Part shown: positions 1 through 10,821 of the stretch, piece by piece
Position numbering within the stretch: the stretch's first letter is position 1
How the letters are laid out: each line of letters starts with the position of its first letter
Assembly (NCBI GenBank): GCA_030770535.1
Contig: JASVEC010000026.1
Coordinates: 62,001-126,000 of the forward strand
Length of the DNA: 64,000 bases
Source of the DNA: Batkoa obscura
Lineage: Eukaryota; Entomophthoromycota; Entomophthoromycetes; Entomophthorales; Batkoaceae
Direction of reading: 5' to 3'
Notes under the pieces: generated by a model
Database searches by the model: none
Seen by the model: only the letters and a program-made list of their open reading frames with translations
Told to the model about the DNA's origin: nothing
Position numbers and translations under genes: made by a program

Positions 1-719
1 GTAAACACAAGTGCATATAAAGTTGTCTGAATTGAAACTCCTCTCAAGCTTCCAACTGTATTTAAATAAGTAAACAAGTCTATAAAAACGCATAACCAAG
101 AAGTATCAATGTTGGGGTAAAGATGAAAAATAGCAGTACCAACAGCAGCATCTAAAATAAGATGAAACAAAGTAAGCATAAAAAAATCAGAGATTGAAGA
201 AGTATTGCGATAAAATGGAATAACTGATAAAATAGCTAACAAAATCCATTCTGAGCGGTAATCAACTCCGTTAAGAAGCCATAAGTTGATAAGAGTAAGA
301 AAAATCCAACCAAAAATAACAGAAAGGTGTTCAGTAAAATTAAGTAATAAATGAATCTTCTTACTATCCTTTGGACCAAAAGAGCATATTGTTTTATCCC
401 AAAAAGTTAAGTTAAAAGTTGTCTCTTCATAAGTTGAAACGTTTTCATCAACTAAAAGATTTAAACCGTCAATTAATTGAGTTGGACTTTCTATTGCTGA
501 ATAATTCTTAGGAGATATTAGTGACTTAATGGGAAGATTTGGACTATCCATGAACTCACAATATTTGCTTTCTTTAGAATATGCTGATAAAGAAGTCTTA
601 ACTAATGGATTACACTTGCACTCATTTAAACAATCTTGCCTATAGGACACTTCCTTCTCCATATTATCCAAAAATCTAGTATTGCAATTTATATTTTCGG
701 ATACCTGCTTTAATGTCAT
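1..719 (-). CDS. Multi-pass membrane protein, 3' part beyond window
   Basis: The minus-strand frame is open from an ATG at 717-719 to the window edge, about 239 codons without a stop, so the gene is partial at its C-terminus. The first ~110 residues are hydrophilic and contain several cysteines (a CNECKC cluster near residue 33) and NxS/T sites. At least four hydrophobic segments follow, including HLSVIFGWIFLTLINLWLL and FFMLTLFHLILDAAVGTAIF, with the motif CSFGPKD just before the first. This looks like a cysteine-containing extracellular domain followed by a membrane bundle, perhaps a receptor, but I do not recognise the family. The frame stays open somewhat upstream of the ATG, so an upstream exon or different start is possible. 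The length of uninterrupted frame in such AT-rich DNA makes coding very likely. Confidence 0.7.
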   Translation of the reverse strand, partial: MTLKQVSENINCNTRFLDNMEKEVSYRQDCLNECKCNPLVKTSLSAYSKESKYCEFMDSPNLPIKSLISPKNYSAIESPTQLIDGLNLLVDENVSTYEETTFNLTFWDKTICSFGPKDSKKIHLLLNFTEHLSVIFGWIFLTLINLWLLNGVDYRSEWILLAILSVIPFYRNTSSISDFFMLTLFHLILDAAVGTAIFHLYPNIDTSWLCVFIDLFTYLNTVGSLRGVSIQTTLYALVF

Positions 720-2275
720 AAATTCAACTAAACATAAAAAAAGTTAATAATTCTAATGGACTATAATTTAAAATGGATTCATTGTTTATTTGCAATATGA
801 AAGAACTTTATTGGTTCTTTTTCTATAAAAGTCACTTCAGGCATGATTTATTCATTTATTAGTTTCTAATAATTTTGATTTGGTAAAACTAATTTTAACT
901 TGAGCTTAAAATCTAAAAAATTATTCTGAGATTTTAAATCACTATGATGTTTGAATATTTAGCATATTCTAAGGCTTTCGTTTTTAATTAACAACTAAGG
1001 ATTCAATATGACTTAAATTGAAATAAAAAATAAATTTCTTATTACATAAATTTCACTTACGCTTTTATAATAGTTTTCGCATTTAGACTTAAAAAATAGC
1101 TAATTTAACTTTAAAATAATTTATTCTAATCCTACACTTAAGATCATTTGGATTGCTGACATGATGTCAGTCAATAAACAAGGAAGAGAAGCCCTGAGAA
1201 GTTGGTCTATATCTGCTCTTTATTATTCTTTGAAAATTTTATTTACTAATAAGTTACTTGAGATTCTCTCTTTCAGTAATTTTTAATAAATTATACACTC
1301 TCCAGAATGGTTCTTATATGCCTTTCTTTGATGTTTTTATAATAACTCCGTTAATATTATATAACACTGATCCTTATATTACAGTAATTTTAAAGCTTTA
1401 AATCATAAAAAATTACACCTATTGTCATAAGCTAATAAAAATAGACTTCTAAAGAAACAAAACTTTAATTTGCCCTCAGAAATAAAACACTTTGAGGCTA
1501 CATCCTTTCAAGATATGCAGAATAAATAGCTTTTTTAATAATAGATAGATTGATAACTATAACACAATAATCCATGATAAATTTCTGCAAGAAAGTATCA
1601 AAAATTCACACTAAGTTGATTTATTTTTGAATAATTAAAAGACCAAATAGCTTCTTAACAATGTTTTTGTATAATAATAACACATTATAATATAATTGCT
1701 GACCCTGTTCCGTGGCTATCACTATAGTTTTATACTCGAATAAAAAACGTCTAATAAATTTATCAACTTGCTTAATTGACTGTATTCATAGCTTCTATAT
1801 TGTAAAGTTTGATATTACTAATGATTTAGTGTTAATATCATTTTATAGGTATGGACAAATATCCCCGGATAGTAATTGTTATTAAAGTCTAACAGATTAA
1901 AAGGGTTTTTTAAGGGCTGGATTAACAATCATATGCTTGAAAGTTTTTGTTTTTTCACTATTATTATACGATTCAAATGTAATGATCACTGCTCTTAAAT
2001 TTGCTTCGGTTATTTTGTTAATAATATTCTAAATCAAAAAACAGTGTAATTACTGAATGCCTTATATTTTTTCAGCTCTTTGCCCATTTTCATTTCTATT
2101 AGATAGATATATACTTCCAACTTGCTTCCAAGTTTTTGTACTGGATATCTCAATCATACCTGTAATTTGACTTCAAGTGTTTTTTTCATTAGACGTTATC
2201 TTTAAGATGTAAAGATGTTTTCTAACCATAATACTATCGAACAAAACCTCTTAGATTATGGTTATAAACGATAAG
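720..2275. other. AT-rich intergenic stretch, no gene seen
   Basis: No credible coding frame, RNA gene or clear repeat is visible on either strand. A near-palindrome TGACATGATGTCA lies near 1158, resembling a bZIP-type half-site pair, but nothing ties it to a promoter. Confidence 0.5.
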
Positions 2276-2382
2276 ATATGAGGGTGTTTTTTTTGGCTTC
2301 ATTACTTTTTCCATTTTTAAGCGCTATTTGAGTGGAAAGATTGTTAGTAAAATTCTTAAACAAAAAAGTACATCCCCATATA
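2276..2382 (+). repeat. MITE, ~105-bp family, copy 1
   Basis: Short nonautonomous element with terminal inverted repeats of the form TATGrGGrTGTttttttt / aaaaaaa(g/t)ACATCCCCATA. The conserved core reads TTTTTCCA, about 20 nt containing AAGCGCTATTTGAG, then TGGAAAgA. It lies between TA dinucleotides. Eight other copies occur in the window. Confidence 0.85.
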
Positions 2383-2439
2383 TTTAAAAAATGTTAACCT
2401 AGGCTACTACTTTATTTTTTAAATTATTAAAATATCTAT

Positions 2440-3627
2440 TATATATTATTTGATAAGCATTTATTATTATTAACTATTTGAATAATCATATTGATTTCTA
2501 TTTATATTAAATCTAAAACTTCTACGTTTATCAAAAAAATATACTAAAGCTATAATTGATAATAAAGCTACTTGTTGGTTTTTATTTCCTGTTTCCTTTA
2601 AAGTGTGAAATATTGCTTCATCAACTCTATAATTGATTACCACATAATAATCACTTAACTTGTTTATAAAACTAGTTATAGCCTTGTATTCAGTTTGACC
2701 GTGATTCATGTGATACAATCAATCCAAAGTTCTTCATTTAGATTTGCTGTGAGAATTCCTACCGCCTAATCATGAAAAACTTATTGTCTACGTTTTAATG
2801 CCCATACTTGGTAACTATAATAAGGAAGAACTATTATTGTCGCCCCTTACATATAGCCACCAAGTTGGAGTATAAAAGAGATTCTTCAACATACTAACTC
2901 GAGGCTTTTTAATTGGATTACTCCCTGATATCGTACCATTAATAAAGTCACTAAGTCTTTCTGACAATATCTTATGTAGATTTTATATTAGTAACTTCTA
3001 TTCTATTTATTTTACACAGTTCGTAGTTTATTACGTATTATTCCTATTAATTTAAGTCTATCTTAGTTACATAAACTAAGACCTTTCGACTCAAGACTAG
3101 TTAATCAGCCGAAAACTGCTTTTAACTCCAACTACTGAATACCAACTTTCACAAAAGCATCAATTTTATAATTTTATGCATTGCTTGATTAAGCTTATTA
3201 TTATTGATAATAAACTTTAATAATATTTTTCTTATTTTATCTTATTATAAAATTCCATAAACTCTGAGTTATTATGAATAGTTGTTAAAATTAATATAAA
3301 TGAATTACAATGTTTATATAGTGTGTTTCTCCTTATTGTATCAAAATTTTTAAAAAATCCATTTCAAAGTTTAGTTATAAAAGTTTGGATTTTGCTTTTA
3401 TTTTAATAAAAAGTAAAGTCGAATAACTACATACTTATATATCATACATCTATTAAACATTTAATTAAAATAAAACAATTAAAATAAATCTTTTAAGTTA
3501 AATTTTTATATTTAATTTTAAGCTTTTTAAATTTAACTAATCATAAATTAAGGACTTACAAATTTCAAGTTTTTAAATTTGTATTAATTTTTAACTAAAT
3601 TCCGAAACCAATTCGAATATCCCAATG
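2440..3627 (-). mobile_element. Decayed DNA transposon copy, 5' part
   Basis: The region carries the left end and first third of the same transposon that is best preserved at 43288-53833, here in minus orientation. The terminal repeat near 3600-3627 reads CCGAAACCAATTCGAATATCCC, a diverged inverse of TGGGGGTGTCCGAATTGGTTTC. Between about 3154 and 3480 the sequence is the complement of the transposon leader and the start of its ORF. From 2470 to 2600 it still encodes TGNKNQQVALLS and NQYDYS, matching the intact transposase near residues 80-120. The start codon is lost, the 3' two-thirds are missing, and a solo LTR interrupts it at 2604-3153. Confidence 0.8.
2604..3153 (-). repeat. Solo LTR (TGTGAAA...TTTCACA family), 550 bp
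   Basis: Begins TGTGAAAT and ends CTTTCACA, flanked by the 4-bp direct repeat AAAG (2600-2603 and 3154-3157). It carries the family blocks ACTCCCTGATATCGTACCATT, AAGTCACTAAGTCTTTC and CTTAGTTACATAAACTAAGACC. It sits inside the decayed DNA transposon and is therefore younger than that insertion. No internal retroelement sequence remains. Confidence 0.88.
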
Positions 3628-3772
3628 TTTTTTAATTAAATAAAAGCAACAAGCTTACACTTCATTTGCAACTATAAAAATAATTTTATAAAATAATCAG
3701 AGCTCATTATTATTTATAAAGCACTTTAGCTTACATAATAACTAATTTCTCAACTTTTATCATACACACCCC

Positions 3773-4030
3773 TTATAATTTATCATATGACCTTTTCGGC
3801 ACTCTAGTAGCAGCGTTTTCAATTTCATATGTATGGGAAGATATTTTAGGATTATAATAACTATTGTTAGCATCCAATGGATTAATAGGTTTAATAAGGA
3901 TAGGTTCAGTACTCATATTTAGTGGTCTTCCTTTCCTTACTTTGTATTTATAGAATATAAATAATGCAACTGATGCTATTAAAACAACTCCACTTATATC
4001 ATAAGTGAAATTAAAAGGTTTTAAATCCAA
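3773..4030 (-). CDS. Exon of a single-pass membrane protein (unrecognised)
   Basis: An 85-codon minus-strand frame begins after an in-frame stop, with TTG GAT and no upstream ATG, so it is probably the last exon of a spliced gene. A polypyrimidine-poor AAAAAAAG acceptor directly precedes it. It encodes FNFTYDISG (one N-glycosylation site), one membrane segment (VVLIASVALFIFYKY), a basic stop-transfer cluster KVRKGRP, then a roughly 50-residue hydrophilic tail. This pattern fits a type I membrane protein with a cytoplasmic tail. I could not find a convincing first exon between 4031 and 4300. The only ATG inside is at residue 39, which would drop the membrane segment. Confidence 0.4.
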   Translation of the reverse strand: MDLKPFNFTYDISGVVLIASVALFIFYKYKVRKGRPLNMSTEPILIKPINPLDANNSYYNPKISSHTYEIENAATRVPKRSYDKL

Positions 4031-4652
4031 CTTTTTTTAAACTTAAATCCTTGTAAATAAATAATATGTTGCTTTCAAAATAGTGATATTGACATTCAGA
4101 GGATGTAAGTATAAAATTCAATATTACTATTATTAATAGGAATAGTTACTAGCAAAATTCATAGTTTTATATAGGCTTTAATATAAAAAGTATAATCGAA
4201 ATAGAGTGGAATAAATAACTTTGTCTATAACTTTATCAATATATTACGAGCTATAAGTTATCGATAAAAACGTTACCTATCTATGGAAACAATGGCTCAA
4301 AGTTTAATAGATATTTACAACTATTCATAAGCTTTTTACTACAGCTGATTTTAAAGTAGTTATAACAATTAAAATTTTAATCTAAAACTACAAAAACATT
4401 AAATTTAGCTTTTCATAACATTCCCCATCACTTAAAGAATCACACTTCTTAGGTCTAACAAAAAAGATATATATTTATAGTAAAAGTTAATAAGCTCCAA
4501 AAAAAGAATAACAAAAAACTAAGATTAAAAGAACAAAATCAAATTAAAAGATCATCACTATGAAAATCAGGTGAAAAAAATAAGCAGAGAATATAAAACC
4601 AAAAGCAATTAAATATCTTTTCTATTTTACTAAACTAATAAATTTTGAAAAT
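4031..4652. other. Intergenic, nothing certain
   Basis: It may hold the first exon of the minus-strand membrane gene to the left and the promoter of the small secreted-protein gene to the right. No specific motif could be supported. Confidence 0.4.
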
Positions 4653-4871
4653 ATGAAAATAAACTACAACTTACTATTATTGACTTTGCTAGTCATTACG
4701 TGTTTAAGCATGGAATTGATATCCAGTTTACCGGCTAAAGAAAAAGAGAATGATTCTGAAGTGACCTCTGCTAAACCCAAGAAATCAAGTGGTGTTATAA
4801 ATCTAATCTTTTCTGCTCTTTACCAATTGCCTTTATTCTCGAAATTTGTTAAAGCCACCTATTCGTCTTAA
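4653..4871 (+). CDS. Small secreted protein, 72 aa
   Basis: A complete single-exon frame from ATG to TAA. Residues 1-26 form a classical signal peptide: basic start MKINY, hydrophobic core LLLLTLLVITCLSM, then small residues before a likely cleavage near SSLPA. The remaining ~45 residues contain a charged, lysine-rich patch (KEKENDSEVTSAKPKK) and an amphipathic C-terminus. There are no cysteines in the mature part, so it is not a typical cysteine-rich effector. It has no recognised family. It could be a secreted peptide or a small antimicrobial or effector-like protein. The match to signal-peptide form is the only functional evidence. Confidence 0.55.
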   Translation: MKINYNLLLLTLLVITCLSMELISSLPAKEKENDSEVTSAKPKKSSGVINLIFSALYQLPLFSKFVKATYSS

Positions 4872-6015
4872 ACTTATAGTACTGAAATAAACAAAATTTC
4901 CTTTCTTTTAGATTATGTAGTTTACAGAGTATTTGCTATAGACAAGCTGTTATTTGATTTCAAATTATTGTTTTTACATGAACTTCAGCCTTTAAAGACC
5001 GAATATTATAGATTTAGACTATATTTTAAAGTAAATGAAAGCAATGTATTTAATAATGAACCTTTATAATTAAGTTGTAATGTAATCTTAAGCCGCAAGG
5101 TTGCATTTTGCCAATATCTAGAACAGAAAAAGATTTTGGGTTTATGATGACAATCTATCGATTGAAGTTTATCATCAAATTTGTTTATCAAAATAAGATC
5201 AAAGTTAAATAGTTTTTTACACATTATTTGTTAATCAATTGTTGTTAGTTAATAGCATTTAAAATTTAAAATATTGTTATACTATGAATGCTTTTATATC
5301 ATTTTTGTAAACTCTATTATTAAATCTTGATGTAATTTAAAATAATAAGTATACTTATCAACTTAAGAATTCTAATTCTATAAATAGCAACCCAACTTAA
5401 ACAAAACTAAGCTGTTAATATTCGATTGTAATGAAATTCATTGAAATTTTTGTATTATTATGATAACTATGTATTTTTTATTACTTATCAAAGTTTTGAA
5501 TAATACTTACTATTGAAAAAATTTGAGTGTGATTTGTAAACTTTAAAGGTGAGACAAATAGTTTAGATAATATATTAATATAAAATAATATAATGTCAAG
5601 TTGTCTCCTTTCAAGAGCTATATAGAGTATAACAAAACTATAATATAAACAAACAATAGTGCTAATTAATAAGGCTTGGTATAGTAATTTGAAAAGAGCG
5701 GAAAAATCTAATTCTTACTGTTTTAGTAAAATACAGTATAAAATACTTCTATAATTAATCAAGAAGATTCAATACTACTAATACAGTCCTCTACTAATCC
5801 CTAATATAATTACTCTACATCCATTGTATTACTATCATTGTGTCAATTTACTAAATAAAGTCATATCAAAATTTACTTTTCTTACATCTTCACAAACTTA
5901 ATTTAAACCTCATCAACCAATCAATTTTATTAAACTCGTATCTATTTTGAAATAAAAATAAAATTACAAAATCAATTTAATTTTTACAAAAAATCGATTA
6001 TTTTAATTTTTACTA
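4872..6015. other. Intergenic, no gene seen
   Basis: AT-rich sequence with only short chance frames. It should contain the 3' end of the secreted-protein transcript and the promoter of the gene starting at 6016. Confidence 0.5.
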
Positions 6016-9000
6016 ATGAAAGGCAAAAGGGATAAAAAAGCCCCAGTCAAGCGATTAAAAGATGTATTATATGGACCTAAAGATAGTAATAGCTTTTTAG
6101 ATGATGTTAATCGTGGGTTAGTTTTCCGTAGTAAGTTTGAAAATACAAGTCAGCTTGTACAAGAGGAGCCAGGTAGGTACTAAATTAAATAAAGCTTAAT
6201 TTTTGTTGTTTAGATTTGATCTTTTTCTTAAAACTACTACTATTGGATTATTGTTTATTGATTTTTTTATTCTAGCTGTTAAAAATCCACTTCCAGGGGT
6301 TCCATTTCATTTACAAGTAACCAATAAGTTAATCTTTATCCCTCTTTTACTAATTTTAACTTAGGATCATACTGTTATTGTAGATGCAGACGAAATATCA
6401 AAAGCAAATGTTTATAAGAGAAGCTTATTTAGGGAACCAACCAGTACCAAAGGAACACTACAAAAAGAGGGTACAGTTAAAACTCAATACAGTTTAAATA
6501 AAGTAAAAGCAAGAAGGAAAAAAAAAGAGTTGAAGGATGTGATTTATAACAATCAACAAGAAAAGTCTAACAATGTTGTAAATAAAGTAGAGTTAAGTAA
6601 AAATAATGATGGTTTTAAGGATTATGACCCAGAGAAAAGAGTTAAAGTGATAGAGGAAATTTTAAAAAGAAATAATGGATTTAATTCCATTAAGGATTTG
6701 AACCAAAATGAAAGTGAAGTTTTCGAGATTAAAGTAAACTCTTATATGACTAAGAAATCACAACTATCTCAAAGTAAAAATGCGAATAGGGATGTGACAG
6801 AGACCGATAATATAGATAAATTTATAAATAAGACCACAAATTCGACTTCTAATACAACAGCAAATCAGAGGAAAAAAGAGGATAAAGGAAAGAAAGGAAA
6901 CCAAGTTGAGGTGTTAAATATTTTTGATAGCGAAAATGAAGAAGAAAATTTGAATATAGAAGAATCTGTTGCCTCACAAAATAATAGGAGTGGTATGAAC
7001 TCAGACTTAATGAATACAAATGGCAATCAACATGAAATAGCTAATACTATAAACCAAGAAATGTCTACTTTTGACCAACAAAATATTGTAACTTTCAATA
7101 ATCAAAATATGGAAGTTTATGAACCATCCGATAATCAACCCAATTATGAAAACAAAGAAGTAGTATATCGAGCGGATGAATTTTATTCGCTACCACCACG
7201 TAGACCAGATATCTGGTACAGTCCATTTCCAGTTGATCCACAAGCCAATTTGGGTGATTTCGATTTTGCACCTGGGGAAGAAGCGGATAATGAACATATA
7301 TCTACAGATCAATATGATAATTTACAATCTGAAAATCCATATCAACGATCACCTGGTGATTTATTTAGTTTAGAGCAACCTTATTTTAATACACCTACTC
7401 AGCATGATAATCAGGTAGATTTGAGAGAAATGAGATATCAGTACGATATTGAAGGAGGAAACAGAGTTAGACAGGCGGAAATAGGTAAATAAAATACACT
7501 ATGCAAATATAGAAAATTAATTCAAATTAAATAGATGCGGCGAGAGAACATGTATATGATAATGATTATCATCAGAATAATCGATATAATAAAGAGCACA
7601 TTAAAATAAATGAAAAGACTAAATTGGAACATTATAATAAAAGCATCAATATGAGTGATTTTATAAATTTTGATTATACTGAAGCTTCCTTAAAAAATAT
7701 ATCAAGAAATGGATCAAAACATAAACATATTTCTGGATCTAAAAAAGTAGATTATCGATCTATGGATGAAAATAGTGGTAATATTTTGGAAGATATGGCA
7801 GGTGACTATAATACTAAAAAGAATCATGAAAAAGGTATTGGAATTCCATCAAAAGGAAACGTTTATCAAGATAAAAATAGGTTTGAAGAAGACCATTTAA
7901 ATTTTAATGCTAAAGAATGGGAAAGGTATAAAAATGATATACAATATGAAATTGAAGAAGAATATCCACCAAATGATATGATACAAGTAAATCCTGAAGA
8001 CAATAATAGTATTGATAGTGACGATGATGAACAAAAGATGAGTGCTATTGAGTGGAGGAAGTTTAAAGAGGATAATGAATATAGTTTAGAAGAAACAGAA
8101 GAAACAAAACAAAATGAAGAAGGTTCAATTATTAATAGTGATGAAAATCAAGATGAGTTGGATGCTATTGAATGGGAAAAAGTTAAGAATGATTTATATG
8201 AAGAAGAAGAAGAAGAAGTTGAATTGAATGAAAATCATGAGGATCAAAATCAAAATTGGGATGTTATGACAAGTGATAAAGAGGTAATTGATGCTAATCG
8301 AAGAATTGAAGAGAATCAAGTAAATAGTCTTGGAGAGATTCAACATAATCATGGTACCAGTCTTAATGCCTCTAAAAGGAGAACAAGTGGTGTTGTCTCT
8401 AATAAAAGTCAAACTTTAATAAGCCCAAGTAAAACTGGAATGCTTGTTTATGGTAAGATTTTTAGTAAAGAGACGAACGATCTTGATGATTCTGAGAGTA
8501 ACAAACTACCTAAACCCAGAAGCGTAGTTGAAGGTAGTAGTAAATTATCTAGTAAATTTAATAAATCGACGGAGTACAATTCATCTAAAGAAATACAAAT
8601 GGATAACCATAATAATTCAAAAAGTAAACATAGATCAGTTAATAGCAGCCGTATCTCTGAGAGGAAAAGTTTATCTAATAATAGTGCTATTTTTTTGAGA
8701 AGAGAAGGGAGTGAGTTGACTGACTTGATTCAAGATAAAAATGTGATTTTAGATGATGGTATAATAAATGAAGAAAGTTTAGAAAAGACAGGTGATAAAA
8801 TTAAGGATAAAATAACAGATAAAGGAAATGATAGGGGATCAGATCAAGAATCAGATGAATTTGAAAGTTGGATGAAATTTAAAGAAACAATTGATTATAA
8901 TATTGAACAAGCAAATAGAGCAATTAATAAACCAGCTTATTTACCAAAAAAACCAGCAGTTAAAAATAACTCTATTAATAAAGAGACCTTGTCCTTTAAC

Positions 9001-9117
9001 AGAAAAGAAGATACCCTATCGCAGCATAAAACCATCCCAGTTCCTTCAAAGGAATCTAATTTAAACGATCATGATTTACAAGGTAATTTTTATAGTAACT
9101 CAATCAATATAAATTAA
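6016..9117 (+). CDS. Acidic, low-complexity protein with W-x-K-F-K repeats
   Basis: Four-exon model: ATG at 6016; introns at about 6173-6279, 6327-6364 and 7485-7533, all reading in frame (for example ATA G|AT GCG across the last). The product is about 950 residues. The N-terminus is basic (MKGKRDKKAPVKRLKDVLYG), the middle is Asn/Glu/Lys-rich, and a Pro/Tyr-rich segment (YSLPPRRPDIWYSPFPVDP) follows. The last third has four spaced copies of a degenerate motif: EWERYKNDIQYEIEEEYP, EWRKFKEDNEYSLEE, EWEKVKNDLYEEEEEE and SWMKFKETIDYNIEQ, consensus W-x-K-[FY/V]-K-x(4)-Y-x-[IL]-E. I do not recognise the family. The repeat looks like a peptide-binding or scaffold module in a disordered acidic chain. 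Only 33 bp separate its stop from the next start. Confidence 0.75.
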
Positions 9118-9150
9118 AATTATTTAGTTAATAGTAAAGTAGAGACACAA

Positions 9151-10580
9151 ATGACAACAAAACAAATTTATAGTTATTTAGAACCTTCACCTTTAATCTA
9201 TTCCACCAAATTATCTAGATTTTTAGGTTGTCGTGTATTATTAAAGATGGAAAATACATTGCCTGGTCAAACTCATAAAATACGCGGTCTTATGGATTGG
9301 GTAGTGGAATCAGCTAGGCTCAATGGAGCACCATACAATATAGAACCTATTGAAATGGTAATTTCTGGCTCACCAAATCGATGCCTTGCAGGTTTAGCTG
9401 CGGTAGAAATTTATAATGAAGGGGTGTTCCAAATGAATAAAAATATAGTACCTCCACCATTGAGTTTGACCGCTATTCTGCCACATTGTGCAAATCGAGA
9501 TATTATTGAAAAGTTGGAAGAAGGGGAAGTTAAAATTATTAAGATTGGGGAAGTAAGCTTAATATTTAATAATCAATGATAATAAATGATGAATTTTATA
9601 GAGTTGGGAAAATTCGGATTTAGCAGCTGAAAGATATGTAACTAAAATGAATACAGATGCTAAATGGAAACCGGATAGAAGTCCACAAACCCACACTATG
9701 ATCCCATTTCCTCAAGCTTCTCATCCTTTAGTTACTAAAGGTTACAGTGCTGTTGGCAAAGAAATTATAACGCAATTAAAAGGGAAGATACCAGATGCTA
9801 TCTTATGCCCTGTTGGTACTGGATCTTTGTTAGCGGGTATAGTTGGTGGTATTAGCGAAGATTCAAAGATGAGAGAAGGTAAGTAGTATTTTTTAAATAA
9901 AAAAGTAAGAAAGGTTAATATTTTTAGTACCTATAATTGCAGTGGAAACAAATACTACGGATACTTTACATTGTGCCATTCAAGCGGATAAATTATGTAA
10001 AAAAAAAGAAATGAATTTACCAAGAAAAAAGAATGATAATTATGAATTTGATAATGTATTATCATTAGCAGATCCTAATTTAAATCCATACGCTTTTAAA
10101 GCAGCTTTAAATCATCCAATTTTACCTTTGGTTATTTCAGAAGCTATGGCAGCTAATGCTGCTATTCGATTTAGTGAGGATCATTATACCTTAATAGAAG
10201 CAGGTAATTTCTAGCTTATTTATTTCAATTTCAATTTATTTTTTTTGATAGCAAGTGCCTGCGCTTTAGCCCCCATCTACGATGAATTATTACCAAAATT
10301 AATTCCCACACTTGAACCAACATCTATAATAATAATAGTAATTACGGGAGGTAATTGTATTACGTATAGTAAATTAAAACGATTAAAAAGCAAATTTACT
10401 AAACATGTAATACAAGCTAAATCTGGTGAAGAATTTTTATTTGAATTACCCGAATGTGAAGTTAAAATGAAAGAAAACAAGGGAGTAAATCTTAGTAGTT
10501 TAAATGGAGATGATAAAAGAAAAAGAATATTAGTTATTAAAGAGATGGAAGCATTGGAATGTAAGAGAAAAGTTGGGTAG
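9151..10580 (+). CDS. PLP-dependent serine/threonine dehydratase-like enzyme
   Basis: Four exons (9151-9552, 9602-9878, 9928-10203, 10252-10580) join in frame to 427 residues. The start MTTKQIYSYLEPSPLIYSTKLSRFL matches the family N-terminus (TPLIxSxxLS). The PLP lysine is in GQTHKIRG, equivalent to the usual GSFKxRG. PVGTGSLLAGIVGGI is the phosphate-binding glycine loop (usually GGGGL), HPLVTKGYSAVGKEI is the family's middle motif, and ITGGNC is the C-terminal SGGN/CGGN motif. Fold-type-II enzymes of this set deaminate L-serine or L-threonine to a keto acid, or racemise serine. Odd point: the substrate-carboxylate loop, normally S-S/G-G-N-x-G, reads SGSPNRCLAG, with an inserted Pro and Arg-Cys, so substrate preference may differ. 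A cystathionine beta-synthase or cysteine synthase relative is less likely. Confidence 0.8.
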
Positions 10581-10821
10581 TAAGAGTAATGAACTTTATT
10601 TATTGGGGCTTTTAATGTCTTGATGGTTTTTAAATATTTAATTGGGAGTTAAAGAGGTTAAGTGGAAGAATACTGATGTTGATTTGTGAAACGAAATTAA
10701 GCTAAAAAAATTACATGCTATTAAATTGAATCTTCAAATGAATTACTTAATAGTTTAATATGAAAATAAATAATTAAGTTTTATCCTATCTAATTTCATT
10801 TTTATTTCTATATTTAATCTA

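Noticed and set aside
2470-2718. 82-codon minus-strand frame resembling a gene
   Set aside because: A chimera of solo LTR sequence and the decayed transposase fragment.
5006-5224. Minus-strand 72-codon frame
   Set aside because: No family features, no promoter context, and its composition is that of random AT-rich DNA.
8194-8412. Minus-strand frame with a Phe run
   Set aside because: Antisense shadow of the GAA-rich acidic repeats in the real plus-strand gene.
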